A stretch of 46,054 nt of DNA, from assembly GCA_945889495.1 (NCBI GenBank), contig CAMDBU010000023.1, positions 1 through 46,054 of the forward strand, written 5' to 3'. The stretch comes from Syntrophobacter sp. SbD2 (GTDB taxonomy: Bacteria; Desulfobacterota; Binatia; UBA9968). This document shows positions 1 to 8,303 of this stretch, piece after piece; position 1 is the first letter of the stretch; each line of letters opens with the position of its first letter. A program made the translations under genes and the position numbers. The notes beneath the pieces are model-generated. The model was not told the origin of the DNA, made no database searches, and worked only from the letters and a program-made list of their open reading frames with translations.

Positions 1-142
1 CACGGATTGTTCACCAAGATTGCAATCTGTGGACTGGCGAGCCAATCCCGATGAGGAAACCACCGACTGGAGAGCCGTGTGCGGGAAAACCGCACGCACG
101 GTTCGGAGGGAGGGGACGGCGAAAGCCGTTTCCTACCCCTAT
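1..142 (+). mobile_element. 3' end of a group II intron (domains V and VI), 5' part outside the window
   Basis: Positions 72-104 form a domain V hairpin: GAGCCGTGTGCGG, a GAAA-type loop, then CCGCACGCACGGTTC. A second stem follows at 110-140 (AGGGGACGGC, GAAA loop, GCCGT, then CCCCT), which fits domain VI. An unpaired A at 135 lies seven bases before the AT at 141-142, matching the branch-point adenosine and the usual AY intron 3' end. The 3' splice site is therefore put after 142. The reverse transcriptase/maturase gene of such introns lies upstream of domain V and would be outside this window. Positions 1-71 are probably domain IV or linker; no open frame there is convincing. Confidence 0.8.
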
Positions 143-314
143 CGGAATACCCGCGACCTTCCTGCTCTTTTCTATTTTCTCAGGAGGACACAGCGAACAC
201 AGAGTTCGGAATCGATGTCGATTGAGAATTTTATCACTCAGCATTCTCGGCGTCTCGGCGGTGCGTCGTCCGAGAATGGCGCGGCGCATCGGATGGGGAT
301 GGCGGTGCCGCGGA
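143..314. other. intergenic stretch after the intron, with a half repeat
   Basis: No credible gene. Around 178-212 there is one arm of the dispersed repeat seen elsewhere in this window (GGACACAGCGAACACAGAG followed by TTCGGA). It lacks the facing arm, so it may be a decayed copy. Confidence 0.4.
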
Positions 315-1748
315 TTACGCCACCTTCTTAATGGCGAGTTTGCGGTCGGAGTAGCTCAGCAGGGCGCGCTGGTTGTCGAGGACGGTTTCCATGGCGACGT
401 CGCGGCCCCAGAGGTGTTGGACATACTGCAAAGTCTTCTCGGCGTATTCCAACTGTAAGTCGCGGCCGTCATGGTCATGTTGGAGCAGCAGCGTGCGGTT
501 GTTCTGATAATCGGCGTCCACCGCCTTGATCACCGGGATGGTGCCGGTGCCGACGTTACGGATCAGCGTGTCCTTGATATGCTGCCAGCTCTCTTCGTCG
601 GCGACGTGGCTGACCACCTGCTCGTTGCCGCGGCTTTTGTACTCGAACAGATTCATCTCGCGAATCAAATCCTCGGTCAGATAGCGGCGCAGAAACGAGC
701 TGTCACGTTCGACCTCGCGCACTTCGAAAAGCTTTTCCTGGGCGGTTTTTTTGCGCGGGCCGAATTCTTTTATCTCTTCGGCGCTCGGGTTGGTCCAGCG
801 CTTTTCGATGTCCTCCCATATCTTCAGCCCGACATGGTAGGGGTTGATGCTGCCAGGGGAGGGGCGCAGCACTTGGGCGTGGCGCACGATAAATTCCAAA
901 TGGAGCGATTGGGGCAGTTCTAGCGTTTCCAAAATCCGCTTGTGCCAAAAACTCGCCCAGCCTTCGTTCATGATCTTGGTCTCGATCTGCGGAATGAAAT
1001 ACTGCGCTTCTTCATGGACGATGGTGAGCAGATCGCGTTCCCACTCGGCGAGCAGCGGGTTGTGGTCGCGGATGAACAGCAGCAGGTCTTGGTCCGGGTA
1101 GAGCGGCACCTTGTTCAAGTCGGGTTCGACGCTCTCGCGCCGGCGGTGCACCGCGTGAAACGGATCGTCGGGCAGTTTGGATTCTTCGATCTTGCGCTGC
1201 CGTTCTTCGGCGGCGGTGGATTTCTTCACCGCCAGATTGCGCCGGCATTGCAGCGACAGGGCGTGGGCGGCGTCGAGCACGGACTCGACTTTTTCCAAAC
1301 CGATGCTCGGATCCTCCACGTAATGGCGCACCCGGTTGGCGTGGCTTTTGAAATTCTCGATGGTGTATTCCGCCCGGGTCGATTTGAAGGTGAAATTGTT
1401 TTTGAAAAAATCGTTGTGGCCGTAAACATGGGCGATGGTCAGTACCTGCAGTGCCAGGGTGTTGTCGCGCATTAGATAAGCGATGGAGGGGTTGGAATTG
1501 ATCACCATCTCGTAGGGTAGGCCGCTCACGCCATAGTCGTACAGGGTTTTGGTCTTCTCGAAGTTTTTGCCGTAGGACCAGTGCGGGTAATGGGCCGGCA
1601 TGCCGGAGTAGACCATGTAGGAGAGCATGTCTTCATGGTCGCAAATCTCGAACTCCTGGTCATAGGGGTCGAGGCCAAAGCGCTCGACCAGTTTGACAAT
1701 GCGCTCGTTCCAGCGCTCGAGATCGTCAAGGGTGAATTCGGTGCTCAT
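315..1748 (-). CDS. spoVR: SpoVR family protein
   Basis: A 477-residue full-length SpoVR/YcgB-family protein, close to the Bacillus SpoVR length. The N-terminus is typical (RWNERIVKLVERFGLDPY, then EICDHEDMLSYMVYSGMPAHYPHWS), followed by the family hallmark HVYGHNDFFKNN near residue 110. The biochemical role is unknown; in Bacillus it affects spore cortex formation, and in enterobacteria ycgB belongs to the RpoS/nitrogen-starvation regulon with yeaG and yeaH. It is the last gene of a minus-strand module, starting 10 bp after the DUF444 gene, so the two are probably co-transcribed. The name is by homology and says nothing about spore formation here. Confidence 0.93.
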   Translation of the reverse strand: MSTEFTLDDLERWNERIVKLVERFGLDPYDQEFEICDHEDMLSYMVYSGMPAHYPHWSYGKNFEKTKTLYDYGVSGLPYEMVINSNPSIAYLMRDNTLALQVLTIAHVYGHNDFFKNNFTFKSTRAEYTIENFKSHANRVRHYVEDPSIGLEKVESVLDAAHALSLQCRRNLAVKKSTAAEERQRKIEESKLPDDPFHAVHRRRESVEPDLNKVPLYPDQDLLLFIRDHNPLLAEWERDLLTIVHEEAQYFIPQIETKIMNEGWASFWHKRILETLELPQSLHLEFIVRHAQVLRPSPGSINPYHVGLKIWEDIEKRWTNPSAEEIKEFGPRKKTAQEKLFEVREVERDSSFLRRYLTEDLIREMNLFEYKSRGNEQVVSHVADEESWQHIKDTLIRNVGTGTIPVIKAVDADYQNNRTLLLQHDHDGRDLQLEYAEKTLQYVQHLWGRDVAMETVLDNQRALLSYSDRKLAIKKVA

Positions 1749-1758
1749 TGAGTTCGCC

Positions 1759-2961
1759 TTACGCAGCGTCTTCGCGGGCGCGGTCTTTGGTTAAAAAAGT
1801 TTTGAACGAACTCCAGACATCTTCTTTTTTCTGGATTTTCACGGTGAGAAAGTTCGGTTCTTGGATCTGGGTGAAAAATTCGATCAAGCTGCTGCCGTAA
1901 TATCCCGAGCCCTGAGGTTTGATTTCGCCATAGCCGAACAGGTTGGCGGCCTGGGCGAGCTCCTGGGCGGCTTTGAGCGTGGCTGGATTGTCTGACTCGA
2001 AATTGTCGCCGTCGGAGCAGTGAAACACATAAACGTTCCACAGCGCCGGATGATAGCGCTGCTCGATGATCTCCAGCGCTTTGTTGTAGCCCGACGAGAT
2101 CATCGTGCCGCCGGACTCGCCCTTGTGGAAAAACTCGTCCTCGCTCACTTCCTGGGCCTCGGTGTGGTGCGCGATGAAGACGATCTCGACGTTTTGATAG
2201 CGCGTCGAAATGAATTGATAGAGCAGGAAGAAAAAACTCCGCGCCAGATATTTTTTCATGGTGTCCATGGAGCCCGAAGTATCCATGATGCATAACACCA
2301 CGGCATTAGATTCCTCGCGGGTGTCGGTCACCGTGTGATGATAGCGTAGGTCGTCTTTGTGAAATGGGAAACGTTCGAGCTGCACCACTTCTCGCCCTGA
2401 CTGGGCGTTTGCCGCTTGGGTACGCTGGGTCGCCTTCTTGCGCTTGATGCGCGATTTGGCGGTGCGCTTTTTGTCCAACCGGACGCGAATGCCTTTGCGG
2501 CGAAAGCCCTTTTGCTTGAATAGCCGCTCGTACTCGATCTTGCGCAGCCGCTTGCGTTCCAGGTCGGGCAGTTCGAGATCCTCGAACATCAGATCGATCA
2601 ATTCGTCCAGGCTGACATCGGTCTCGTAGTAGTCGACACCGGGGCGGTTGCCCGGCTGTCCGGCGGCCTTGCCCTCTTCGCCTTGGCCGACCACGTCGCC
2701 GGGCTTGGGTTCGCCGTCGCCGCCCTGGCCGACGCCGGAGGCGTTGTCGCCGTAGATGAAGCGGTATTCTTTGACGCCGCGGATCGGTACTTTGATGATC
2801 CGGTTGTGATCTTTGCCGATGATGGACTCTTCGGCGATGATATCGGCGATGTTGTTGCGGATCGCCTCGCGGACTTTTTGCCGGTGGCGCAGCCGGTCGC
2901 CGGCGCTGCGGTCGCTGCGGTCGCCGGAAGACGAGTTGTACGGGCGAAAGATCGTCGACAT
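1759..2961 (-). CDS. yeaH: YeaH/YhbH family protein (DUF444), VWA-like
   Basis: A 400-residue DUF444 protein. The N-terminal half is basic, with an SGDRSDRS start and many Arg/Lys around 135-185. The C-terminal half is a von Willebrand A-like domain with a MIDAS-type DTSGS motif (D227, S229, S231). Family members (E. coli YeaH, Bacillus YhbH) are encoded beside PrkA and are thought to act in the same stress pathway; no enzymatic activity is established. It lies between prkA and spoVR on the minus strand. The gap to prkA (2962-3127) is filled by an inverted repeat, so coupling to prkA is weaker than to spoVR. Confidence 0.92.
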   Translation of the reverse strand: MSTIFRPYNSSSGDRSDRSAGDRLRHRQKVREAIRNNIADIIAEESIIGKDHNRIIKVPIRGVKEYRFIYGDNASGVGQGGDGEPKPGDVVGQGEEGKAAGQPGNRPGVDYYETDVSLDELIDLMFEDLELPDLERKRLRKIEYERLFKQKGFRRKGIRVRLDKKRTAKSRIKRKKATQRTQAANAQSGREVVQLERFPFHKDDLRYHHTVTDTREESNAVVLCIMDTSGSMDTMKKYLARSFFFLLYQFISTRYQNVEIVFIAHHTEAQEVSEDEFFHKGESGGTMISSGYNKALEIIEQRYHPALWNVYVFHCSDGDNFESDNPATLKAAQELAQAANLFGYGEIKPQGSGYYGSSLIEFFTQIQEPNFLTVKIQKKEDVWSSFKTFLTKDRAREDAA

Positions 2962-3007
2962 GGTTAGGCCGAGTCTCCCTATATTTGATTAACGCAACAT
3001 CGATTGT

Positions 3008-3085
3008 CACCGCGAAGACACGAAGAGCACGAAGTTCGGAAGATTATTTCTCCAACCCTTCGTGTCCTTCGTGCCTTCGTGGTGA
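3008..3085. repeat. long inverted repeat between prkA and yeaH
   Basis: The left arm CACCGCGAAGACACGAAGAG (from 3008) faces a right arm ending CCTTCGTGCCTTCGTGGTG near 3085, giving an imperfect stem of about 27 bp with a loop containing TTCGGAAG. It belongs to the dispersed family that recurs in gaps across the window. In RNA from either strand it would fold into a long hairpin, so it could attenuate or protect the prkA-yeaH transcript. Confidence 0.7.
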
Positions 3086-3127
3086 ACATGTTGTTTCGTA
3101 TTAATTGGAGAGCCGCGTGACCGAGGT

Positions 3128-5062
3128 TCAATCCTTCCACAAATTGTTAGCCGCGTACTTGAGCACGACGTCGACGCAGCTCTGGCAGTAGCCGTTCTCC
3201 AAGAGGTTCTTGACCATGGTGTTGTATTTTTCCGACTGCTCTTCGTCGCGCATGCGCGACTTGGTGATCACCCGGCTCAGGTCGCGCACCGAGGTGATTA
3301 GTTTCTTTTCGATGGCTTCCTTGAGCGGCTCGTAGCTGCTGTACTCGATCTTTTCGCCGCGCCGGTTGGCCGCCCATAGATAGGCGATCACTTCCTGGCG
3401 GAAGCCGTCGGCGGCGGAGCCGATGATGGCGATCTGCTCCTCGATCGACTTCATGAAGCCTTCGTCGGGTGCCAGCTCTTCCTTGGTGTTGCGGTCTTTG
3501 ACTTTGCTCTTGTTGATGTAGGCCTCGGCGTGGTCGAGGTAGTTCTGGAACAGGGCCTCGGCTTGCTCCTGGTAGGAGTAGACAAACGCGCGGGTGATCT
3601 CCTTTTCCAACAGTTCGAGATATTCCTTGTGCAGGGTGTCCTGGAGGAATTCCAGATACTGCTTGCGGCTGTCGTCGGGCATGTCGGCTTCCTTGGTCAT
3701 GTTGATCAAGGCTTCGCGCACGTTGATCGGGTTGATGCAATTGCCCGCGGTGTTGTCCGACAGCGCGTTGTCGAGCGCCTTCATGAGAAAGCGCGTCGAG
3801 ATGCCCGACATGCCTTCGCGCTTGGTCGCTTCGCGCAGTTCCTGGACGTCGACTTTTTTGGTCCGTCCCTTCTCGACCACTTCCTCGCCGTTGTAGAGCT
3901 TCAACTTGGTCATCAGATCGCACTTGGCGGTGGGCTCCAGGCGCGACAGGATGGCGAACATGGAGGCTACTTCCAAAGTATGCGGCGCCACATGGGCGCG
4001 GAAGTCCGAATGGCGGATGATCTTTTGATAGATCTTCACTTCTTCCGATAGCCGCAGGTTATAGGGCACGCGCACCACGACGATGCGGTCGAGGATCGCT
4101 TCGTTGGTGTGGTCGGCCTTGAATTTTTGCCACTCGGCTTCGTTGGAGTGGGCGACAATGACGGTGTCGACGTAAACCAAGCCATGGCGGCCGGGCGCCG
4201 GCACGACCTTTTCCTGGGTCGCGGTAATCATGCAGTGGAGATATTCGATCTCGTTTTTAAATACTTCAATAAATTCCACCAGGCCGCGATTGCCGATGTT
4301 GAGGGCGCCGTTCAGTTCCAAGACCCGTGGGTCGCCTTCGGAGTAGAGATCGAGTTTAGAAATATCCTCGCTGCCGATCAGCACTGAGGTGTCCTGATTG
4401 TTGGGGTCCACCGGCGGCACCACGCCGATGCCGACCCGGGCGCGCTTGGAGAATTCGATCGTCCGCACCGGAAACTCTTCGTACTTGCCGTTGTATTCGT
4501 TTTGCAGTTTATAGCGGCACACCGGGCACAGATCGCCTTCGATATGCATGCCGAGCATCTTCTCGAACTCTTTGCGCAGGTGGCGCGGAATTAAATGCAG
4601 CGGCTCCTCGAACATCGGGCAGCCTTCGATGGCGTAGATCGGCTCGCTGGCTTCGAGACCGCGGTGGAGCTTTTCCACCAGCGAACTCTTGCCCGAGCCC
4701 ACCGGTCCCATCAGGTAGAGCACCTGGCGGCTCTCTTCGCCCTTGAGCGAGGCGGCGTGAAAGTAACGGACGATCTGCGACACGGTTTTTTCAATGCCGA
4801 AAAATTCATCGGCGAAAAAATCGTAGAGCTTGATGTTTTCGTCTTTGTAAAGCCGCTTGGTGTGCGGGTCATGCTTCTCGTGCAGGTCGTGCACACCGGC
4901 GTTCATCAGGATGTCGTACATGCGCGCGTGGGCGAGCTTGGCGACGCCGGGGTCATCTTTGACCTTTTCCAGATAGCCCAACAGGTTGCCGCGCCAGGCA
5001 CGCGACTGGTGCGTGTCTCGGTCCCGTTTGATCAGCTCCTCAAACTCCTTGTGATGATCCAT
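3128..5062 (-). CDS. prkA: PrkA family serine protein kinase (YeaG)
   Basis: A 644-residue protein, the same length as E. coli YeaG. The start is the ATG at 5062, preceded by GGAGG at eight bases; an upstream extension to 5194 has no ribosome site and no family similarity. It begins MDHHKEFEELIKRDRDTH. An AAA+ module carries a Walker A (GPVGSGKSS, residues 119-127). A CPVC pair lies in the middle, and the C-terminal PrkA domain shows weak similarity to kinases. Known family role: a Ser/Thr kinase (reported as a protease in Bacillus) in stationary-phase and nitrogen-starvation survival. It heads the prkA-yeaH-spoVR module. Confidence 0.94.
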   Translation of the reverse strand: MDHHKEFEELIKRDRDTHQSRAWRGNLLGYLEKVKDDPGVAKLAHARMYDILMNAGVHDLHEKHDPHTKRLYKDENIKLYDFFADEFFGIEKTVSQIVRYFHAASLKGEESRQVLYLMGPVGSGKSSLVEKLHRGLEASEPIYAIEGCPMFEEPLHLIPRHLRKEFEKMLGMHIEGDLCPVCRYKLQNEYNGKYEEFPVRTIEFSKRARVGIGVVPPVDPNNQDTSVLIGSEDISKLDLYSEGDPRVLELNGALNIGNRGLVEFIEVFKNEIEYLHCMITATQEKVVPAPGRHGLVYVDTVIVAHSNEAEWQKFKADHTNEAILDRIVVVRVPYNLRLSEEVKIYQKIIRHSDFRAHVAPHTLEVASMFAILSRLEPTAKCDLMTKLKLYNGEEVVEKGRTKKVDVQELREATKREGMSGISTRFLMKALDNALSDNTAGNCINPINVREALINMTKEADMPDDSRKQYLEFLQDTLHKEYLELLEKEITRAFVYSYQEQAEALFQNYLDHAEAYINKSKVKDRNTKEELAPDEGFMKSIEEQIAIIGSAADGFRQEVIAYLWAANRRGEKIEYSSYEPLKEAIEKKLITSVRDLSRVITKSRMRDEEQSEKYNTMVKNLLENGYCQSCVDVVLKYAANNLWKD

Positions 5063-5475
5063 TCCCGCAGCCTCCGTTTTTGGAATTGCTTCGATGACGA
5101 AATAATTCGAAATCAGTGGTTGAGTGCTGTACCGAGGATGTAGCTGTAAATGAAAAAGCGCGCCGGCTGGCCCGGCCAAGCGGAGCCCGTGCATGAACTA
5201 TGAATAGTCCGCGCATCACCTTGAATAGCTATGGTTGTGGTAAACGATACCGCTGCCGGTATCGGCTGGGTGGGAACCCCGGGAGTAATCACTGGCTCGC
5301 ATGCGACCTCCTGTTCGGTTAGTCGGCTTGCCGCTTCCTTGCTCGTTAGACGATCACAAAGAACTTGATCTTCAGTACACCCGATGTTGCAATGAAAATA
5401 TTGAAAGCTTATTTGCCGTTAATGTCAAGAACAATCGTGCTCAGAGAGTTTTCTCGACATAAATTTCCGCGCCGA
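5063..5475. other. 413-base gene-free region upstream of prkA
   Basis: This separates the divergent prkA and antiterminator genes and should hold the prkA promoter on the minus strand. I see no convincing promoter match there. A small hairpin (GATACCGCTGCCGGTATC, near 5247-5264) is present. Coding signal is absent in all frames apart from a short N-terminal overrun of prkA without a ribosome site. Confidence 0.4.
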
Positions 5476-5504
5476 TTCTCAATCGAGTTTTCCTCTGCTA
5501 CAAT
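5476..5504 (+). promoter_or_regulatory. predicted sigma-70 promoter of the NusG-like gene
   Basis: TTCTCA (5476-5481, four of six to TTGACA), a 17-base spacer, then TACAAT (5499-5504, five of six to TATAAT). Transcription would start near 5511, giving a leader of about 50 bases before the ATG at 5560. Pattern match only. Confidence 0.45.
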
Positions 5505-5532
5505 CCGATCGATTCCAAGCCGTCAAATTTTT

Positions 5533-5543
5533 GGCGGGTAGCG
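5533..5543 (+). promoter_or_regulatory. ops-like element in the leader of the NusG-like gene
   Basis: GGCGGGTAGCG resembles the RfaH recruitment signal ops (GGCGGTAGCG...) with one extra G in the first G-run. It lies in the predicted transcribed leader, 17 bases before the start codon of an RfaH-type gene, where it could serve autoregulation. One base differs in spacing, so a chance match is possible. Confidence 0.3.
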
Positions 5544-5559
5544 GGGGTTGCGGGAGACG

Positions 5560-6084
5560 ATGATACAACAAGCATTACAGATCGAACCGGGACTTAAATG
5601 GTACGCCATCCAGACTAAGGTCAATCGCGAACGGGATGTCGAGAAGCGTTTGACCGATCTCCATTTGGAAGTTTTCCTACCCTGGATGCAGGCGCGCCGG
5701 CGCATCGGCAGTAAGTTTCACTGGGTCAAGGTGCCGCTGTTTCCCGGCTACGTGTTTAGCCGTCTCGATATGGTGCTATCGGGAAAGTCGGCGCGCTACT
5801 CGCCGGGGGTCAGGGACTTTCTTACCTTCGGCAGTCATATCGCCGAGGTCGGCGACAATATCATCGAGGCCTTGCGCGAGCGCTGTCCCGGCGGCATGGC
5901 GCAAATCGATCCGGTGAAAGCCAAACCCGGCGACACCGTGCGCATCAACGAAGGACCGTTTTCCGGCTTGGAAGCGATCTTCGAGCAAAAACTCAAAGGC
6001 AGCGAGCGGGTGTCAGTCTTGCTGGAAATCCTCGGCCGCCAGACCCGCATCGTGCTCGGCAGCGAAACCATAGCCAAGGTTTAA
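5560..6084 (+). CDS. NusG/RfaH-family transcription antiterminator
   Basis: 174 residues from the ATG at 5560; a TTG at 5548 would add four residues. The NGN domain spans about 12-105, with the hallmark KWYAIQTK (13-20) and PLFPGYVF (59-66). A KOW domain follows (about 122-174, KPGDTVRINEGPFSGLEAIF). Both the length and the PLFPGYVF motif fit specialised NusG paralogues (RfaH, UpxY, LoaP) that bind paused RNA polymerase and let it read through long polysaccharide operons. It stands alone, about 16 kb from the sugar cluster at 21.9 kb, so its target is inferred. Its leader carries an ops-like sequence. Confidence 0.88.
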   Translation: MIQQALQIEPGLKWYAIQTKVNRERDVEKRLTDLHLEVFLPWMQARRRIGSKFHWVKVPLFPGYVFSRLDMVLSGKSARYSPGVRDFLTFGSHIAEVGDNIIEALRERCPGGMAQIDPVKAKPGDTVRINEGPFSGLEAIFEQKLKGSERVSVLLEILGRQTRIVLGSETIAKV

Positions 6085-6423
6085 TCTAATATTCCCCGGT
6101 GCTTGCGGCGGGCACAACTAAATGGGGTTTCCAAAGGGGGCGAGCATCCCCTTTGGTCGCGAGCGGGGTTCATACCCCGATCGCGAAATGCCAGGTTGAT
6201 TAGTTGGCGCTCTTTGGTGGAAAGCGCACCGACATGGCTCTTACTGCCGGACCGTTTGCTCAGCGCTTATGGAAAATGAAGGACTCCGCAGCTGGTTCTT
6301 GGGTGGGGGGGCGCACAGCACCGAGCGCCACCATTCCAGACGATGGGTTTCATTTACGCTCTACCCAGCCTACGCCGCAATAAGATTCGCCGGCGCTGGT
6401 GTCGATTGGTGTAACGGGTTTAT
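6085..6423. other. 339-base gene-free region with two tandem hairpins and a repeat fragment
   Basis: Two adjacent hairpins follow the antiterminator gene: CCAAAGGGG/CCCCTTTGG (6131-6156), and an outer TCGCGA pair with an inner CGGGG/CCCCG (6157-6186). Neither has a T-run, so they may be processing or Rho-type end structures. At 6341-6374 lies a single degenerate arm of the GATGGGTTTCGC...CTACCC repeat family. No credible coding frame. Confidence 0.5.
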
Positions 6424-7497
6424 CTAACGCGCTGGGCTTTCCGCCGGTAGGATAGTCACTTTGACCAATAGTTGGCGGTCGGCTTGTTTGGCGGCGTCAA
6501 TTTCCTTGGCGGTGGTTTTCGGTTCCAACTCGATATTGGCTTCTGACGCCAATTCTTTTTTGAAAACTTCGAAGTGTTCGGGTGCGACGTTGTAAAATCT
6601 AATTTCGGCGATGGATTCGATCCTCGCTTTGCCGGTGGCCGCGGCGCTCGGTGCGCGTTCGGATTCGACGCTGCCCAGGTGCTCGATGGTGTCGCGCCGT
6701 TGGGCTGAGCGGCGGCGTACGACAAATTCAAAATCGGTGGCCCGGTCGCCGATCGGAACCGGCCGCTCTAGCATCATCGGCGCAGCTTGACGCAGCGCCA
6801 CCGGCCCGCCAAAGGCGCGCGGATCGCTAACCACCGGGCGCGAGTCGCGCGCCGCGGTCACTTCCTGCACCCGTAGTGGCGGCCGTTTGGGCGTCTCGAT
6901 CTTTTCCTCCACCGGGATTTCGCTTTCGCTTTGTTTGGCCGCGGGCGCAGCGGGTTGCGGCGCTATGGTTGGCGCGGCGCGCAAGGTGGTTTCGACGGCT
7001 GTGAGCTTGGCCGCTGCAAGTGGCATCTCGACGGTGGTGTTCAGCGATTCTTTTATCTGAGGGGTTTTAGCTGCGGTGGGGGCTGAGGTTTTTTCTTTGT
7101 TGGTGACTGGGCTGTCGGCTCTTAACGCTAGATTGACGTCGCTGTTTTGCTTGAGCGGTTGTTGCCATTGATACAGCGCGATGGCGAAGATGGCGACCGC
7201 CGCGGTGGCGCTGGCGCGCAGCGGCAGGCCGTTTAACAGCGGCCGGATCATGCGCTGCCATAGGCTTGTTTGCGGTTCACTGTCGTGGATATGCGCCATC
7301 ACCCGCTGGGCGAAGCCCAAGGGCGGATCGAGCTCCGGCAGCGCCGACACTTGATGAATGCAGTCGGCGAAGTCGTTGGACTCGGCGCGGCACAGGGCGC
7401 AAGATATAATATGGGTCGCGATCCGCGTGGTGGTGGCGGTATCAAGAGACTTGTCGAGGTAGTCGGTCAGCTGATGGGAAACCTCTTCGCAGTTCAT
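6424..7497 (-). CDS. zinc-finger anti-sigma factor with periplasmic C-terminal region
   Basis: 357 residues. The N-terminus is a zinc-binding anti-sigma domain with H29-x3-C33-x2-C36 (HIISCALC). One transmembrane segment lies at about 94-110 (RASATAAVAIFAIALYQ). A long Ala/Pro/Thr-rich linker follows, then a C-terminal domain resembling the DUF2275-type region found in zf-HC2 proteins. The cytoplasmic domain should sequester the ECF sigma factor encoded just upstream; the periplasmic part would sense the signal. Its ATG overlaps the sigma stop codon (ATGA), so both are translated together. The ligand is not evident. Confidence 0.8.
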   Translation of the reverse strand: MNCEEVSHQLTDYLDKSLDTATTTRIATHIISCALCRAESNDFADCIHQVSALPELDPPLGFAQRVMAHIHDSEPQTSLWQRMIRPLLNGLPLRASATAAVAIFAIALYQWQQPLKQNSDVNLALRADSPVTNKEKTSAPTAAKTPQIKESLNTTVEMPLAAAKLTAVETTLRAAPTIAPQPAAPAAKQSESEIPVEEKIETPKRPPLRVQEVTAARDSRPVVSDPRAFGGPVALRQAAPMMLERPVPIGDRATDFEFVVRRRSAQRRDTIEHLGSVESERAPSAAATGKARIESIAEIRFYNVAPEHFEVFKKELASEANIELEPKTTAKEIDAAKQADRQLLVKVTILPAESPAR

Positions 7498-8096
7498 ACG
7501 GCCTTTTTCCTTCCGGCGTAGAAGTAGGATGCAAGTTCGGATTTGAGCGCTTGGCGGGCGCGGTGCAGGCGCGACTTGACGGTGCCCACCGGCACGTCGA
7601 GCACTAGGGCGACCTCGTCATAGGGTATGTCTTGAAGATCGCGCAAGAGGATCACCGCGGCGTCGTCTTCGGATAGGGTGCTCAAGGCGCGCTGCACGGT
7701 GTCGCGGATTTCTTTTTTTTCTAAAGATTCGGCTGGACCCGGCTGCGGGTCGCGCATCGGTTCGGTGTTGTCGATGGAAACATTGCGTTGGTGGCGCAAA
7801 TTTAAACTTTTGCGCCGGGTCGAGGCGTGATTGAGGGCGATGCGGTAGAGCCAAGTCGAGAAGTTGGCGTCGCCGCGAAAGGTGCCGATCGCCCGGTAGG
7901 CCGATAGAAACACTTCTTGGGAGGTCTCCGCCGCTTCGTCGTAGTCGCCGAGCATGCGGTAAACCAGGTTGAAGATGGTTTTTTCATGACGCCGGATCAA
8001 TGCCTCAAAAGCGTTGGTCTGGCCGCTCTGGAGCTTTTGGACATAATCGGCGTCGCTGATCGAATCGGACATCATCGGTTCAGAGGGTTTAGACAT
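7494..8096 (-). CDS. RNA polymerase ECF sigma factor (sigma-70 family)
   Basis: 200 residues from the ATG at 8096; a TTG at 8108 with a GGAA upstream would add four. Region 2 is clear (FNLVYRMLGDYDEAAETSQEVF, then GTFRGDANFSTWLYRIALN). Region 4 has a helix-turn-helix (IPYDEVALVLDVPVGTVKSRLHRARQ). This is the RpoE/SigW type that directs polymerase to envelope-stress or similar promoters. It is translationally coupled to its anti-sigma factor. A GGAAC-N17-GTC match spans the start codon, which could be an autoregulated promoter only if translation began further downstream. Confidence 0.92.
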   Translation of the reverse strand: MSKPSEPMMSDSISDADYVQKLQSGQTNAFEALIRRHEKTIFNLVYRMLGDYDEAAETSQEVFLSAYRAIGTFRGDANFSTWLYRIALNHASTRRKSLNLRHQRNVSIDNTEPMRDPQPGPAESLEKKEIRDTVQRALSTLSEDDAAVILLRDLQDIPYDEVALVLDVPVGTVKSRLHRARQALKSELASYFYAGRKKAV

Positions 8097-8303
8097 GAGG
8101 TTCGCCAAAAAGTTCCGCTTTGGGCGAAAATATTTGACCCCGGTGGCAATACTCTACCGGCCTAGGACGGATTAATAAAGTCCTCTAAATTTACCTATTT
8201 AGGCGGGTAACTGCGATTGCTTGCGGAGCGATATACTGGTCCGCCGGACCGGCTAGGTAAACTCGGCTGGTAATACCGATGGGATCGATCGGCAGATGCC
8301 GTC

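Noticed and set aside
20-458. Two overlapping open frames at the left edge on the plus strand
   Set aside because: They run through the intron RNA domains and antisense into spoVR, with no recognisable protein features.
6155-6190. tRNA-like GGTTCATACCCC segment
   Set aside because: GGTTC-A-ACC-like bases occur, but no acceptor, D or anticodon arms can be drawn around it; it is a simple hairpin.
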